In this document: piece by piece, positions 1 to 9,728 of the stretch
Position numbering within the stretch: the stretch's first letter is position 1
Layout of the letters: the number at the start of each line of letters is the position of its first letter
Program-made: the position numbers and the translations under genes
The notes under the pieces: model-generated
What the model saw: the letters and a program-made list of their open reading frames with translations, nothing else
Told to the model about the DNA's origin: nothing
Databases searched by the model: none
NCBI GenBank assembly: GCA_019359515.1
Contig: JAHHHC010000026.1
Span: forward strand, 20,643-84,642
Origin: Desmonostoc vinosum HA7617-LM4
GTDB lineage: Bacteria > Cyanobacteriota > Cyanobacteriia > Cyanobacteriales > Nostocaceae
Direction of reading: 5' to 3'
Length of the DNA stretch: 64,000 nt

Positions 1-40
1 CGCTTAAACTCAAAATAGATTTAGCGGTTAATAAATAAAA

Positions 41-70
41 ACCCCTGCACCATCGGTGTAGGGGTTTTTT
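41..70. terminator. Bidirectional intrinsic terminator left of psbM
   Basis: A stem of CCCCTGCACC pairing with GGTGTAGGGG (one G-T wobble) around a 3-base loop is followed by TTTTTT on the plus strand and a T-rich stretch on the minus strand. It could end psbM transcripts on the minus strand and an unseen upstream gene on the plus strand. Bases 1-40 hold no recognisable gene part. Confidence 0.75.
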
Positions 71-87
71 ATGTTATGCAAACCGTC

Positions 88-204
88 CTAACTATCTTTT
101 CCACCTTCTCGGCTAGCAGTTTGGATGTAAAGAATGATTAAAAACACAGCGGGAACTAGTACGAACAAAATGCTCGCTACGAACCCTAAGTCATTAACTT
201 GCAT
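88..204 (-). CDS. psbM: Photosystem II reaction center protein M (PsbM)
   Basis: This 38-residue protein begins [20 protein letters not shown] and ends REGGKDS. It is one hydrophobic helix (about residues 7-29) with a short polar tail, the usual size and composition of PsbM, a single-span subunit at the photosystem II dimer interface in the thylakoid membrane. Start and stop are unambiguous: ATG at 204, TAG at 88-90. Another small PSII gene, psbK, lies 0.65 kb away on the same strand. An intrinsic terminator follows about 20 bases downstream. Recognition is from direct similarity to known PsbM sequences. Confidence 0.95.
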   Translation of the reverse strand: MQVNDLGFVASILFVLVPAVFLIILYIQTASREGGKDS

Positions 205-381
205 GGCAATAAAGCCTCTCTAAATTTCCAGCCAACAACATTTAGGATATCATCATCGATGACAGAGTTAAGCAATTCAAAGTTCAAAATTCAAAATTCA
301 AAATGAGGAAACTCAATTTTGGTAAGTATTTTGATTACCGGATTGATGAAATTAAAAGCAGTGTCAGATAAAGTTGAAAGA

Positions 382-678
382 TCAGGGTTTGGTAACTACG
401 CTGACTGGGCCATTCACTATGGTTTGGCAGGCGAGGCGATAATTTTCTGGCTTTTTCTTGAATTTTCGCATCTCAACATCTGTACGAGGAGAAAGATTTT
501 CTAATCCTTCAACAATTTCAACAACACAAGTGCCACACTGACCATAGCCACCGCAATTTGTCATCTTGCCAATCAATGTATATATATCAATGCCATTTTG
601 CATAGCTTTTAGCCGGAGATTTGCACCATCTGCCGCTATTATTTCCTTATCTTCTTTCACAAATTTGATATTACCCAT
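382..678 (-). CDS. 2Fe-2S ferredoxin-like protein
   Basis: The 98-residue protein carries cysteines at positions 42, 48, 51 and 84 in the order C-x5-C-x2-C...C ([11 protein letters not shown] then RLAC), the ligand pattern of 2Fe-2S ferredoxins closer to the adrenodoxin/bacterial type than to plant-type PetF. It should be a soluble electron carrier; the partner is not evident. A GAGGA ribosome-binding site lies about 8 bases before the ATG at 678. It sits between psbM and psbK in the same orientation, but gaps of about 180 bases on each side argue against tight co-transcription. The fold is secure, the physiological role is not. Confidence 0.85.
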   Translation of the reverse strand: MGNIKFVKEDKEIIAADGANLRLKAMQNGIDIYTLIGKMTNCGGYGQCGTCVVEIVEGLENLSPRTDVEMRKFKKKPENYRLACQTIVNGPVSVVTKP

Positions 679-810
679 AGCTGATTCCTCGTTGACTGTA
701 AGCCTGATTTTTAAAGCTTCGTATTGATTTAGCTTGATTTCTACCTTACTTATTATATTAATTCATTGCAAAATATTAAGAAATATCAAGTTTCGCAAAA
801 ATAAGACCGT

Positions 811-841
811 AAAAAAATAGGACAGGTACATTACCTGTCCT
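811..841 (-). terminator. Intrinsic terminator of psbK
   Basis: Read on the minus strand, AGGACAGGTA and TACCTGTCCT form a nearly perfect 10-bp stem with a tiny loop followed by TATTTTTTT. It lies 22 bases after the psbK stop codon. Confidence 0.85.
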
Positions 842-862
842 AAAACTTGGTAATAGATTAAC

Positions 863-1000
863 TTACCTAAATCCCACAGCTGCTTGCCAAACAAAAGCAA
901 GCAACAAGAAGAATACGGGAATGACTGGGAGAACATCTACCAGTGGGTCAAAAATTTGGTAAGCTTCCGGCAGTTTTGCTAATAATAGTGTTGCTTCCAT
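863..1000 (-). CDS. psbK: Photosystem II reaction center protein K (PsbK)
   Basis: The 45-residue product starts [20 protein letters not shown] and ends VWQAAVGFR. It has the PsbK pattern: a short N-terminal presequence, then the conserved [20 protein letters not shown] stretch and a single membrane helix. PsbK is a low-molecular-weight subunit of the photosystem II core. The ATG at 1000 is preceded by AGGTGG about 11 bases upstream, a plausible ribosome-binding site. A strong hairpin terminator follows. The next gene upstream on the same strand is tgt, 356 bases away. Confidence 0.95.
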   Translation of the reverse strand: MEATLLLAKLPEAYQIFDPLVDVLPVIPVFFLLLAFVWQAAVGFR

Positions 1001-1034
1001 GTTTGTTTAAATCCACCTATCCAACACAGCTTTC

Positions 1035-1160
1035 GTGAACTGCCCTGCCGTCAGACGGACAGAGCTTCCCAATTCATCAGGAATAGCCTCCAGAACTTCG
1101 TAGTTTTTTGGTCTTACATTCCCTTCAAGGGCAGGAGTCCTGGTTCCCAAGACCCAAATT
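1035..1160 (-). mobile_element. Possible degenerate tail of an IS200/IS605 (TnpB-type) element
   Basis: Upstream of psbK the minus strand is open for about 50 codons (ending ...LTAGQFTKAVLDRWI, stop at 1007-1009) without a start codon. It contains a hairpin (CTGTCCGTC/ACGGCAGGGCAG) ending in TTCAC at 1035-1039, reminiscent of right ends of IS605-type elements. A copy of the dispersed motif CCTTCGACTATGCTCAGGGT lies near 1155-1176. There is no transposase domain, so this could equally be the psbK leader plus chance coding. The rest of the 1001-1356 gap shows nothing else recognisable. Confidence 0.25.
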
Positions 1161-1356
1161 TTTTACCCTGAGCATAGTCGAAGGGTTTTCTTGCAACATA
1201 TACCTGTTAGCTTGGTTTTCGCTTATGGCATTGATGGTCAAGATCATACTTAGTTTACCAGAAAAGGTGATTCGTCATACATCCAGAAGAGAGTTTGTGA
1301 CAAAGTAAAAACTCTCTTGCAGACGCAATCGCAATCCCCCGCGTTTCCCTCATTCC

Positions 1357-3042
<1,686 letters not shown>

Positions 3043-3387
3043 TCACTGTTCTTCGCCAGTATCCCCATAGGGCTGCTGTAAAAATTCTTCTCGCGTCATC
3101 CACTGCTGTGACGTGTGCCGGATGTGATAAATCATCACGGTTTCCCCCTCAATGCCATACAAAATTTTGTATCTCTTTTTGTAGAGAAGGCAGCGGATTT
3201 CTTGCCCTACAATTTTTGCTTCTGGCGCAAGCGGACAGCGCTGAGGCATCATATTGAGCGTATCAATCACGCCAAATAACCCATTGAACCACTGAGCAGC
3301 GTTGCCGGGGGAATTCTTTGAGATCCATACATAAAAACCTTCAGCATCCGCTAACGCTGTTGGGGTGATTCTAACGCGGTATGTCAT
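3043..3387 (-). CDS. RelE/ParE-family toxin
   Basis: The 114-residue protein begins MTYRVRITPTALADAEGFYV and has the ParE/RelE layout: a beta strand, two alpha helices with many small residues (SPGNAAQWFNGLFGVIDTL), then the beta core IRCLLYKKRYKILYGIEGETV and the IYHIRHTSQQW end that resembles the ...I.H.R...R motif. Such toxins poison gyrase (ParE) or cleave translated mRNA (RelE); the branch cannot be settled here. It overlaps the 3' end of the antitoxin gene by 17 bases, so the pair is translationally coupled. The tail (GDTGEEQ) is slightly long for the family. Confidence 0.85.
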   Translation of the reverse strand: MTYRVRITPTALADAEGFYVWISKNSPGNAAQWFNGLFGVIDTLNMMPQRCPLAPEAKIVGQEIRCLLYKKRYKILYGIEGETVMIYHIRHTSQQWMTREEFLQQPYGDTGEEQ

Positions 3388-3658
3388 GCTTTAATCGCAA
3401 TTCTGACAGCGCTTCCACCGCATCCCGGTCTTTACCAGCCGCAACTTCTGTCATCGCTTGCCGGATTATAGCAGCCGAGTGTGCTAGTTCCAACTCATCC
3501 AGTAGTTTTTGATAGGATGCCGCATCCTGGATGATCACTGATGCCTTGCCGTTGACGGTGAGAACAATCGGTTTATGGCTTTCCTGTAAGTGTTCAATGA
3601 AGTGCTTGGCATTGCGTTGAAAGTCTGAAAGGGGGTAAATCTCTCGTGCATCAAGCAT
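3371..3658 (-). CDS. Phd/YefM-family antitoxin
   Basis: The 95-residue protein begins MLDAREIYPLSDFQRNAKHF and continues IEHLQESHKPIVLTVNGKAS, the Phd/YefM DNA-binding fold (helix, then beta strands with VLTVNGKASVIIQD). The helical C-terminus would wrap the toxin. A GAGGGAA ribosome-binding site lies a few bases before the ATG at 3658. It is first in a two-gene operon, with the toxin start inside its 3' end. Inverted repeats just upstream fit the autoregulation usual for this family. The family call is firm; the exact partner activity is inferred. Confidence 0.88.
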   Translation of the reverse strand: MLDAREIYPLSDFQRNAKHFIEHLQESHKPIVLTVNGKASVIIQDAASYQKLLDELELAHSAAIIRQAMTEVAAGKDRDAVEALSELRLKHDIPR

Positions 3659-3672
3659 GGCTGTTCCCTCTA

Positions 3673-3698
3673 CATGAAATATTCATGAAATTTCATGA
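3673..3698 (-). promoter_or_regulatory. Probable autoregulatory operator of the toxin-antitoxin operon
   Basis: Two adjoining inverted repeats lie 15-40 bases before the antitoxin start: CATGAA-N3-TTCATG at 3673-3687 and the perfect 16-bp palindrome TCATGAAATTTCATGA at 3683-3698. They share the TTCATG half-site. Position and symmetry match operators bound by Phd/YefM antitoxins; function is inferred. Confidence 0.65.
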
Positions 3699-3739
3699 TA
3701 ACCTATCAGGCTGAGAAAGTGTAATATCCCAGCTGAGTC

Positions 3740-4195
3740 TTGAAGGTAGTGAAAATCAACGGATTCGGTCAAGCGGAAATACTGAAACCTGAAGAAATAT
3801 CGTTGCTGTTTCGTGAGGGTTTTGTCAACCCACGCGATCGCGCTCTGTTAGGTGTCTGCCTCTATGCCGGAGCCAGAATCAACGAAGCCTGTACCCTGCT
3901 CAAGGGCGATGTGATCACGCCTACAGGCGTGAGGTCTAAGTTGATTATTCGCAGTTATAACACCAAGGGCGGACGCGACACGCGAGAGATTCAGATTCAT
4001 CCCATCCTGAAAGACTACTTTGAAGTCTACGCCCCACTTATCAAAGCCAGAGGCAAGAATCCGCACTCTAAGTCCCAGGTTTCTTGTTTAATTCTTCTGC
4101 TTTATCAAAGAACTGAAGACCCAATTTTCTCCAACTATCAACACCCTCATGTAAACCCGGAATATTGCGGAATTCCACAACCATTCCTCCTCTAG
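3740..4195 (+). pseudogene. Truncated tyrosine recombinase (XerC/D-like integrase)
   Basis: Reading begins at TTG (3740) or GTG (3749) with VKINGFGQAEILKPEEISLL, an integrase-type opening. Residues 30-110 match the start of the catalytic domain: RDRALLGVCLYAGARINEAC contains the first catalytic arginine, and NTKGGRDTREI the catalytic lysine hairpin. Homology stops near residue 110 (KARGKNPHS, about base 4070). The HxxR box and the tyrosine nucleophile are absent, so the protein cannot be active. The remaining 40 codons run antisense into the DUF4157 gene and are not integrase-like. The break coincides with the 3' end of that gene, marking a recombination junction. Confidence 0.8.
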
Positions 4196-6410
4196 TATTT
4201 TTTCCTCCTCCAATCTCACCTGAAGGCACTTCCGGGAGTTCGGAAACTGCTTCGCCTGTTCGCTTCTTGCCGACTCCTGTCGGCTTATCAATTGGTTTGC
4301 CTGCCAACATCACGTCCTTAGAATCCAAGTCGGTCAATGATTCAACGTTGTATGCTGCTGAATCCCCCAACTCTTTTGTTTTTTCAGGGAAGATTAAAAT
4401 CTGATCTAAAGGTTTACCTTTGTCTTCGGGTCTGCCAATCTCATCCAAAATATTGTCTATGATGCCCTTTCGACTTCCTCTAAACCAATTTTTTTCTGCA
4501 CCCGTCATGCCATAGTGGCTAGCAATTTCATTGGGAGTTTTCAGCAAAACGGGAACCACATTTTTAATCGTTCCTCGTAAATCTTTTGCTGCTCCTCGCT
4601 GCATATAAAGCGCCATATGAGTTACCCAGCCTTCTAAGCCTTTGAAATTACCAGCAGCTTTTCGTTTCTGAGGTGTGTTCGCAATACTCATAAACTTGGC
4701 TGTAATCTTCTGAGCTATGTCTACGGCTTTAGCCATATCCACTTTAATTTGTGCATACATACCCTTCTCTTTGTCAGTAGCCGAGTCTGGAGCATCAGAG
4801 ATTTGATCTTGGGCATACCAATCAATTAATTGATTGTATTGACGCAAATCTATGCCCACATTTGCTTGGATACTTCCTTTATAGTTGTGTCTATCTTTTT
4901 TGGTATAGGAGACATCTTCATCGTATGTTAAAGGGCCAACACCATTTATTAAGTCAACACCAGGATATTCTTCTCTCTTTGTTAACCCATTTGTAGCAGT
5001 ATCTATCTTATTAACGATATCCTCTATTGCGTCCATCGTGTCTTTAAATTCTTTTCTTGTTTGTGCAGGAGGATCCATCACTATTTCTAATAATGAATCA
5101 TCTCCACCTTCACGGGGGGGCCAATCGCTGCTATTTTTGACGCGATCGTCATGATCAACATCTAATCTAAATTGATTGGTTTTGTCATGTACTATTGTTC
5201 CGTACTTAGCTTTACCTTTTGTGCCAATAGTAGTTGCAATATCTTGCTTAAGACTCGCTCTTTCTTGACCCTTTGCACCTAGTTTTTTACCAGTCTTTTT
5301 AACTTTTTGTTTATACCACAAGTGCTTAAGGAACTTGCTTTGATCTCTTTTGCCTACATATTTTGTGAGGTCACTTATTGCTGTGTCTTCTTCATTTTGA
5401 ACGTCGTGTAGCTCTGTAACTTTATCTTGAATACCTTGCACGTCACTGCTTGCTAAATTATCAACTGGCACTGGAATTTCAATTTCTAATCCAACGGCGC
5501 GTTGTATAGTATCAACAGAACTGCGACTGATTTGCAAGGGATTATTTACACTTTCATTAGATTGAGATTGTACAGTTGTGCTATCTGAATTTTGTCCACC
5601 ATTTTGTTGAATGACATGGGTTAACTCGTGGGCAATCAACTCCTGTCCACCACGGCTTTCTGGCTCATATGCACCCTGCCGAAAGAACACATTTTGTCCT
5701 GTCGTAAATGCCTTTGCCTGTATCGACCGATTTAACTCGTTTGAGTGCGAATCTGTGTGAACTCTCACACCGCTAAAATCAGTCCCAAACGCCTGTTCCA
5801 TCGGCTCTTTGATGCTCTGCGCCAACGGTTGCCCACTACCTCGTGTTTGTTGTATCGACGCTTCCAAATCAGATGTAGTAGCCACACCACCCTCTGACAC
5901 ACGCTGCACCGTCGGCTGCATTTGCAATCGTTTGTAGGGAATTTTCGGTTGTTGGAATTTCTGAGTTTGAGGCTGATGAATTCGTTGTACTACTTGAGGT
6001 GCTGTTTTGTCTGCCTCTTGCTCAAACTTATCTCCAGGTTCACCGATAGTTAATTTTGCTTGAATTGGTAATTGGGTGTTAGGTCGCTTCAATGAAATAT
6101 TTGCTATATTGTGACCAAACTGGGATGCTCTTTCCAATCTCGAATGCAATAATCCATCCATCTTGGCTTGCAATATACCCAGGCGCTCTTGCCCCTCTGG
6201 CGTAATCGTGCCATATTTCGCCTGTAGTTGGAGTCCGGTTGCCTCAAATTTTTGCTCTTGGAAGGCATCATCTTCTACTTGATGCTGCGACTTATGTTGA
6301 GGTGCTGCTTTTTGTCTTTGGATGCCAAAGTTTTTAGATGCAAACTGAGATACCTTATCTGGTGCTTGAGAATTTTTTAAAAGAGATTTTCGGGCTTTGT
6401 CTAATGCCAT
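4068..6410 (-). CDS. DUF4157 (eCIS-core) protein with amidoligase-like C-terminal region
   Basis: The 780-residue protein has a hydrophilic Gln-rich N-terminus, the conserved leader QAKLTIGEPGDKFEQEAD (118-134), and a DUF4157 domain (about 183-270) with MEQAFGTDFSGVRVHTD and a zincin-like HELTH motif (261-265). DUF4157 proteins are linked to extracellular contractile injection systems, usually as carriers of variable C-terminal effector domains. From about 305 a different domain begins: GLEIEIP (307-313), LDVDHDD, DDSLLEIVMDPP (437-448), QANVGIDL (515-522) and VVEFRNIPG (744-752). The order G-x-E-x-E, D...E-I-V-x-x-P, then E-F-R recalls ATP-grasp-like amidoligases (COOH-NH2 ligases); this is my inference. 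No injection-system structural gene is in the window. Its 3' end abuts a truncated integrase. Confidence 0.8.
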   Translation of the reverse strand: MALDKARKSLLKNSQAPDKVSQFASKNFGIQRQKAAPQHKSQHQVEDDAFQEQKFEATGLQLQAKYGTITPEGQERLGILQAKMDGLLHSRLERASQFGHNIANISLKRPNTQLPIQAKLTIGEPGDKFEQEADKTAPQVVQRIHQPQTQKFQQPKIPYKRLQMQPTVQRVSEGGVATTSDLEASIQQTRGSGQPLAQSIKEPMEQAFGTDFSGVRVHTDSHSNELNRSIQAKAFTTGQNVFFRQGAYEPESRGGQELIAHELTHVIQQNGGQNSDSTTVQSQSNESVNNPLQISRSSVDTIQRAVGLEIEIPVPVDNLASSDVQGIQDKVTELHDVQNEEDTAISDLTKYVGKRDQSKFLKHLWYKQKVKKTGKKLGAKGQERASLKQDIATTIGTKGKAKYGTIVHDKTNQFRLDVDHDDRVKNSSDWPPREGGDDSLLEIVMDPPAQTRKEFKDTMDAIEDIVNKIDTATNGLTKREEYPGVDLINGVGPLTYDEDVSYTKKDRHNYKGSIQANVGIDLRQYNQLIDWYAQDQISDAPDSATDKEKGMYAQIKVDMAKAVDIAQKITAKFMSIANTPQKRKAAGNFKGLEGWVTHMALYMQRGAAKDLRGTIKNVVPVLLKTPNEIASHYGMTGAEKNWFRGSRKGIIDNILDEIGRPEDKGKPLDQILIFPEKTKELGDSAAYNVESLTDLDSKDVMLAGKPIDKPTGVGKKRTGEAVSELPEVPSGEIGGGKNTRGGMVVEFRNIPGLHEGVDSWRKLGLQFFDKAEELNKKPGT

Positions 6411-6890
6411 AGTTGCATCTCGCTTTCCTGAGTAGTTCGTGATTGAGCAAAAAGAGTTTAATTTATGCCAAATTTATTCGTAACTTGGAATGGTTATGAT
6501 TTGTTGCAAATTTTCAGTGAACAAGTTACACCGTATGAGCAATTTATGAATTACTTTTACAATTAGTTTGTAATTCACTGAGATGAAAATCGCTATGTAT
6601 GTAACAGCTTTGTTACTGAATTATCAAAGCTGACGAAGGGAACGTTAAAGAATTCGTAATTCGTAATTCGTAATTCGTAATTAAAATAAAGAGTTATTTG
6701 CTTGATTAGTAGAAAAATTTCCATCTTTGGGTAGATGCATACAATAAATAATGTAGCATGTGCTACATTATTTATTGATAATGTTCAAAAACTTAATTTT
6801 TATTTTGTGGTTAAGAAGGCGAAGACAACCCAACTACATACAAACCTTTTTTGCAGCTTTCAGCGTCGCAAGAGTTGCTAGCGGAGCTAC
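6411..6890. other. Intergenic region with AATTCGT tandem repeat
   Basis: No gene is seen. The region includes a short tandem array of the heptamer AATTCGT at 6651-6682, a type of repeat found at several other sites in this window (8552, 24966, 33044, 52262), and the long palindrome listed separately. The upstream region of the DUF4157 gene is AT-rich, with no recognisable operator. Confidence 0.6.
6742..6777. repeat. Near-perfect 36-bp palindrome
   Basis: Two 17-base arms, CAATAAATAATGTAGCA and TGCTACATTATTTATTG, are exact reverse complements separated by TG. The element lies 114 bases beyond the stop of the minus-strand gene at 6891-7343, so it may act as its transcription terminator. The AT-rich outer arms would supply part of a U-rich tail. 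A protein-binding site or cruciform is the alternative. Confidence 0.8.
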
Positions 6891-7343
6891 TTAAAACGAA
6901 TCAGAACAGTCGTCGTCAAATTCGGCATCCCATCGGGCTGAGAGTACTTGTTCCATCATCGCTTCGATCGCACTGACATTCAAGCTGCGATCGCGTCGCT
7001 CTTGTAAAGGAGTCGAGCGAGGAATCAGCCGCAAACACACCCCTTCTTGCATCAAATCTATATAAGTTTCTTGTTCTGAGGACTGTTTGAGTTCCAAGTA
7101 ATCAAAACTGTAAACGTTCAGATAGAGCGCATGGTTAGCAACTAGGGTTGACCTTTGCGGATTGGCAAAAACTTCCATCACATCCCCTTCACCCTCACTC
7201 AGTACCTTATCTTCTTGGGTGTAGATGTAGTGGACTCGACCTAAATCAGCTAGCAACCGTCGCATGTCGAGCTTATTCACGATAATGCCCGTGTTAACAA
7301 TGCAAGGAGCTGGTATCCTGGTGTCGGGTAGATGTTGACTCAT
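6891..7343 (-). CDS. Conserved cyanobacterial hypothetical protein
   Basis: I do not recognise a named family. The likely start is ATG at 7343 (MSQHLPDTRIPAPCIVNTGI), which removes 16 upstream codons that look non-coding. The 150-residue product is soluble. Its centre (MRRLLADLGRVHYIYTQEDKVLSEGEGDVMEVFANPQRSTLVANHALYLNV, given here as overlapping parts MRRLLADLGR, HYIYTQEDKV, SEGEGDVMEV) suggests an alpha/beta fold, and the C-terminus is strongly acidic (EFDDDCSDSF). There are no membrane segments or catalytic motifs. It stands alone between two intergenic regions, with a long palindrome downstream. Confidence 0.6.
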   Translation of the reverse strand: MSQHLPDTRIPAPCIVNTGIIVNKLDMRRLLADLGRVHYIYTQEDKVLSEGEGDVMEVFANPQRSTLVANHALYLNVYSFDYLELKQSSEQETYIDLMQEGVCLRLIPRSTPLQERRDRSLNVSAIEAMMEQVLSARWDAEFDDDCSDSF

Positions 7344-7793
7344 AAGGAAGTAGCGATTAAAGCTCAAGAGAGTGACAACACAGCTAATCAATTAATTTAA
7401 CAGCTCGTTGACTCCCTACATCTAAAAAAATATCAATTTTGTAGGGCGATCGTCTAATAATCTTAATAAGTTCTCAACAGAAAAACACAGTACAAAAATT
7501 TATCTAAATTGAATGATAACTTTTTTAATTGAGTGTTTTTTGTCAAAACTTATACTCAAAATATTTTATTTATGACTTGGTACAGCATAACAAAATTTTT
7601 AAGCTTAATCCTTTCTAAAAGTAAAACTTATCTAAAGTTTTAAAATCAGCTATCATTACTTATGCTGAAACTATCAGTTACTTACAATCAAAAGGAACAG
7701 GGGACAGGAGAAGTGTTTCCTGTTCCTTCCCTACCTAAGTATGTTCAGTCATCAAATCGGATTCCTATACGTGACTTATATGACTAAAAAACA
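7344..7793. other. AT-rich divergent promoter region with hairpin
   Basis: No gene is seen between the minus-strand hypothetical gene and cobS. GGAACAGG at 7694-7701 pairs with CCTGTTCC at 7719-7726, a repeat-type hairpin about 70 bases before cobS. I looked for a cobalamin riboswitch upstream of cobS and saw no B12-box-like sequence. Confidence 0.5.
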
Positions 7794-8549
7794 GTGTGGA
7801 AAAAACTACTGTTAGATTTGGCAGCAAGCGTAATATTTTACACTGCTATCCCGCTACCATTTTTTCACGGCTTAGACTTTCGGGGTGTAGCACTGCTTGC
7901 CCCAATTGTAGGCATAGTAATTGGGGGAATTTTAGGGTTATTTGATACGGTAATGAATTATCTGGGAGTGCCGATACTAACTCGTAGTGCTTTAGTAGTG
8001 GCTATTTGGATAATGATGACTGGGGGATTACATTTAGATGGAGCGATGGATACTGCGGATGGTTTGGCAGTGGGTGAAAAAGAACGGCGGCTAGAGGTAA
8101 TGGCAGATAGTGCCACTGGTGCGTTTGGAGCAATGGCTGCGATCGCCTTAATATTACTTAAAACAGCAGCCTTAACAGATATGACCGAAAACCGCTGGTT
8201 GTTATTGATGGCGGCTTGTGGCTGGGGACGGTGGGGACAACAGATAGCGATTTGGCGATATCCGTATCTCAAACCCACTGGTAAAGGCGTATTTCACAAA
8301 CAAGCGATTCGTTCTGGTAAAGATTTGTTACCAGGATTTTTACTCATGATCGGTTTGAGTGGTTTGCTGTTGTTGATCAATCAACAGCGCTTATTGTTAG
8401 CGCTGGGCATGATTATAGCTGGAAGTGCGATCGCCACCTCAACTGGCGCGTGGTTCAACCACAAACTAGGCGGACATACCGGAGATACATATGGCGCAGT
8501 CGTCGAATGGACTGAAGCCTTGTTTCTGTGCGTGCTAACTGCTTTTTAG
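7794..8549 (+). CDS. cobS: Adenosylcobinamide-GDP ribazoletransferase (cobalamin synthase)
   Basis: The 251-residue integral membrane protein joins adenosylcobinamide-GDP and alpha-ribazole in the last stage of adenosylcobalamin assembly. The early motif FYTAIPLPF, the acidic signature [16 protein letters not shown] (about 77-92, with the Mg2+-binding aspartates) and [11 protein letters not shown] are diagnostic of CobS. About six hydrophobic segments and the [15 protein letters not shown] end match the family. The start is GTG at 7794. It stands alone with no other cob gene nearby. A repeat block follows directly after the stop. Confidence 0.95.
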   Translation: MWKKLLLDLAASVIFYTAIPLPFFHGLDFRGVALLAPIVGIVIGGILGLFDTVMNYLGVPILTRSALVVAIWIMMTGGLHLDGAMDTADGLAVGEKERRLEVMADSATGAFGAMAAIALILLKTAALTDMTENRWLLLMAACGWGRWGQQIAIWRYPYLKPTGKGVFHKQAIRSGKDLLPGFLLMIGLSGLLLLINQQRLLLALGMIIAGSAIATSTGAWFNHKLGGHTGDTYGAVVEWTEALFLCVLTAF

Positions 8550-8690
8550 GTAATTCGTAATTCGTAATGACGCGACGCTCCTGTGTCGCTCTAAGCGAAG
8601 CTATGCCGTAGGCTTTACGCTAACGCTATCGAGGACTCGCTCTAAGCGAAGCTATGCCGCAGGCTTTACGCTGCGAAGCGCGTAATTCGT
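8550..8690. repeat. Dispersed repeat block (AATTCGT heptamers plus GCTCTAAGCGAAGC units)
   Basis: The block starts with AATTCGT heptamers, then two copies of the unit CGCTCTAAGCGAAGCTATGC with its continuation, and ends again in CGTAATTCGTAATT. Almost the same sequence occurs at 52262-52368 and related forms at 24966-25115 and 33041-33110. It is non-coding. Confidence 0.85.
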
Positions 8691-8757
8691 AATTGTTTCT
8701 TCTCTCCCAGCTTTCTTACTCCGTCATCCCCCTCATCTCTTCACTCAGCACTCAGCG

Positions 8758-9048
8758 TCAGCCACAAACTGGTGAATCTGTCACTTTAACTATCTGAGTG
8801 TCTGGAAAGCGTTTAGGTCTTCCTGGTTTGCGTTTATGCCGTTGATTAATCGATTTTTCGCTGGCGGCTGCCAATTCCTCTGGTGTACATTTGAATAGAC
8901 GTAAAGCATCCAAATACTTTTTGGGCGTCATTGTGGGTTCAGTACGTCCAGCTTCCCAGTTGCGAACACTGGTTTCACTAATTGCAAGTCTAAAGGCAAC
9001 CTCTGCACGGCTAAGCCCAGCACGCTCTCTCAAGACTTGCATATCCAT
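8758..9048 (-). CDS. XRE-family helix-turn-helix regulator
   Basis: The 96-residue protein is an HTH_3 domain from residue 3 to about 58: LRERAGLSRAEVAFRLAIS, then ETSVRNWEAGRTEP, the canonical Cro/C1-type layout, with PKKYLDALRLFKCTPEELA completing the helical bundle. The tail HKRKPGRPKRF is basic and resembles an AT-hook. It should be a DNA-binding transcriptional regulator; no dimerisation or ligand domain is present. A GGGAG motif precedes the ATG at 9048. The promoter side faces a 680-base gap. Target genes are unknown. Confidence 0.85.
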   Translation of the reverse strand: MDMQVLRERAGLSRAEVAFRLAISETSVRNWEAGRTEPTMTPKKYLDALRLFKCTPEELAAASEKSINQRHKRKPGRPKRFPDTQIVKVTDSPVCG

Positions 9049-9728
9049 ATCTCATGCTCCCTTGAAAAACTTTGAGTATTTTATTAAATCAATTGACATT
9101 TAATGTCAATGGAAAACCAAAAATTTATTAACCATATTCTTTTATGATAGCGATCGCTCTGCACTCTTGCAAACGGTAGGGATTAGGGACTGGGTTTTTC
9201 AAAACCTTTACAGCACAAGGATATTCATAAAATTTTAGGGATTTTAGCCAGTAGTATACGCCGTTAAAAATTCAAAATTGCAGACGTTATACCAATAATT
9301 CAAAATCCATACAAGAATCTGCTGTATAAACCCTAGACTCACATCTTGCATCTGCCAGTGAAAATAATGAGTCTGCCGCAATAAAGTTATAAAAATTACA
9401 TATCTATTTGTCTCTGTATTTAGTCCATTTCTAATGGACTTTTGCTATATGACAGGGATTTACAATCCCTGGCGGTAGAGAGCGAAGCCGAACAATTAGG
9501 TAAGTTTTGCGACTGACAGTTTGAAAGGTGCAAGATCTGAGTAGACAAGTCTAGACATTTATTTCTTACTTCAATGGGAGCATGGGAGTAGTTATCCCTC
9601 AGTAAGCTTCGTGATCCGCCAAGTGCTATAACGGGGGAGACCCCAACGCGAGTTGTTCATGGGGGAAACCACGCCACTCCCACGCCACTTGCTACAACGG
9701 GGGGAACCGTTTAGCATCTTGATTGAGA
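9049..9728. other. Intergenic region with hairpins and GC-rich repeats
   Basis: No gene is found. AGTCCATT/AATGGACT with a 3-base loop (9422-9440) and AGGGATT/AATCCCT (9454-9470) form two adjacent hairpins. From about 9620 to 9715 there are dispersed repeats containing AACGGGGG and GGGAAACCACGCC, similar to those near 12630. Confidence 0.5.

Noticed and set aside
319..504. A plus-strand frame overlapping the ferredoxin gene
   Set aside because: It is antisense to a gene with clear 2Fe-2S motifs and has no independent support.
7392..7793. Cobalamin riboswitch upstream of cobS
   Set aside because: No B12-box-like or conserved core sequence is seen.
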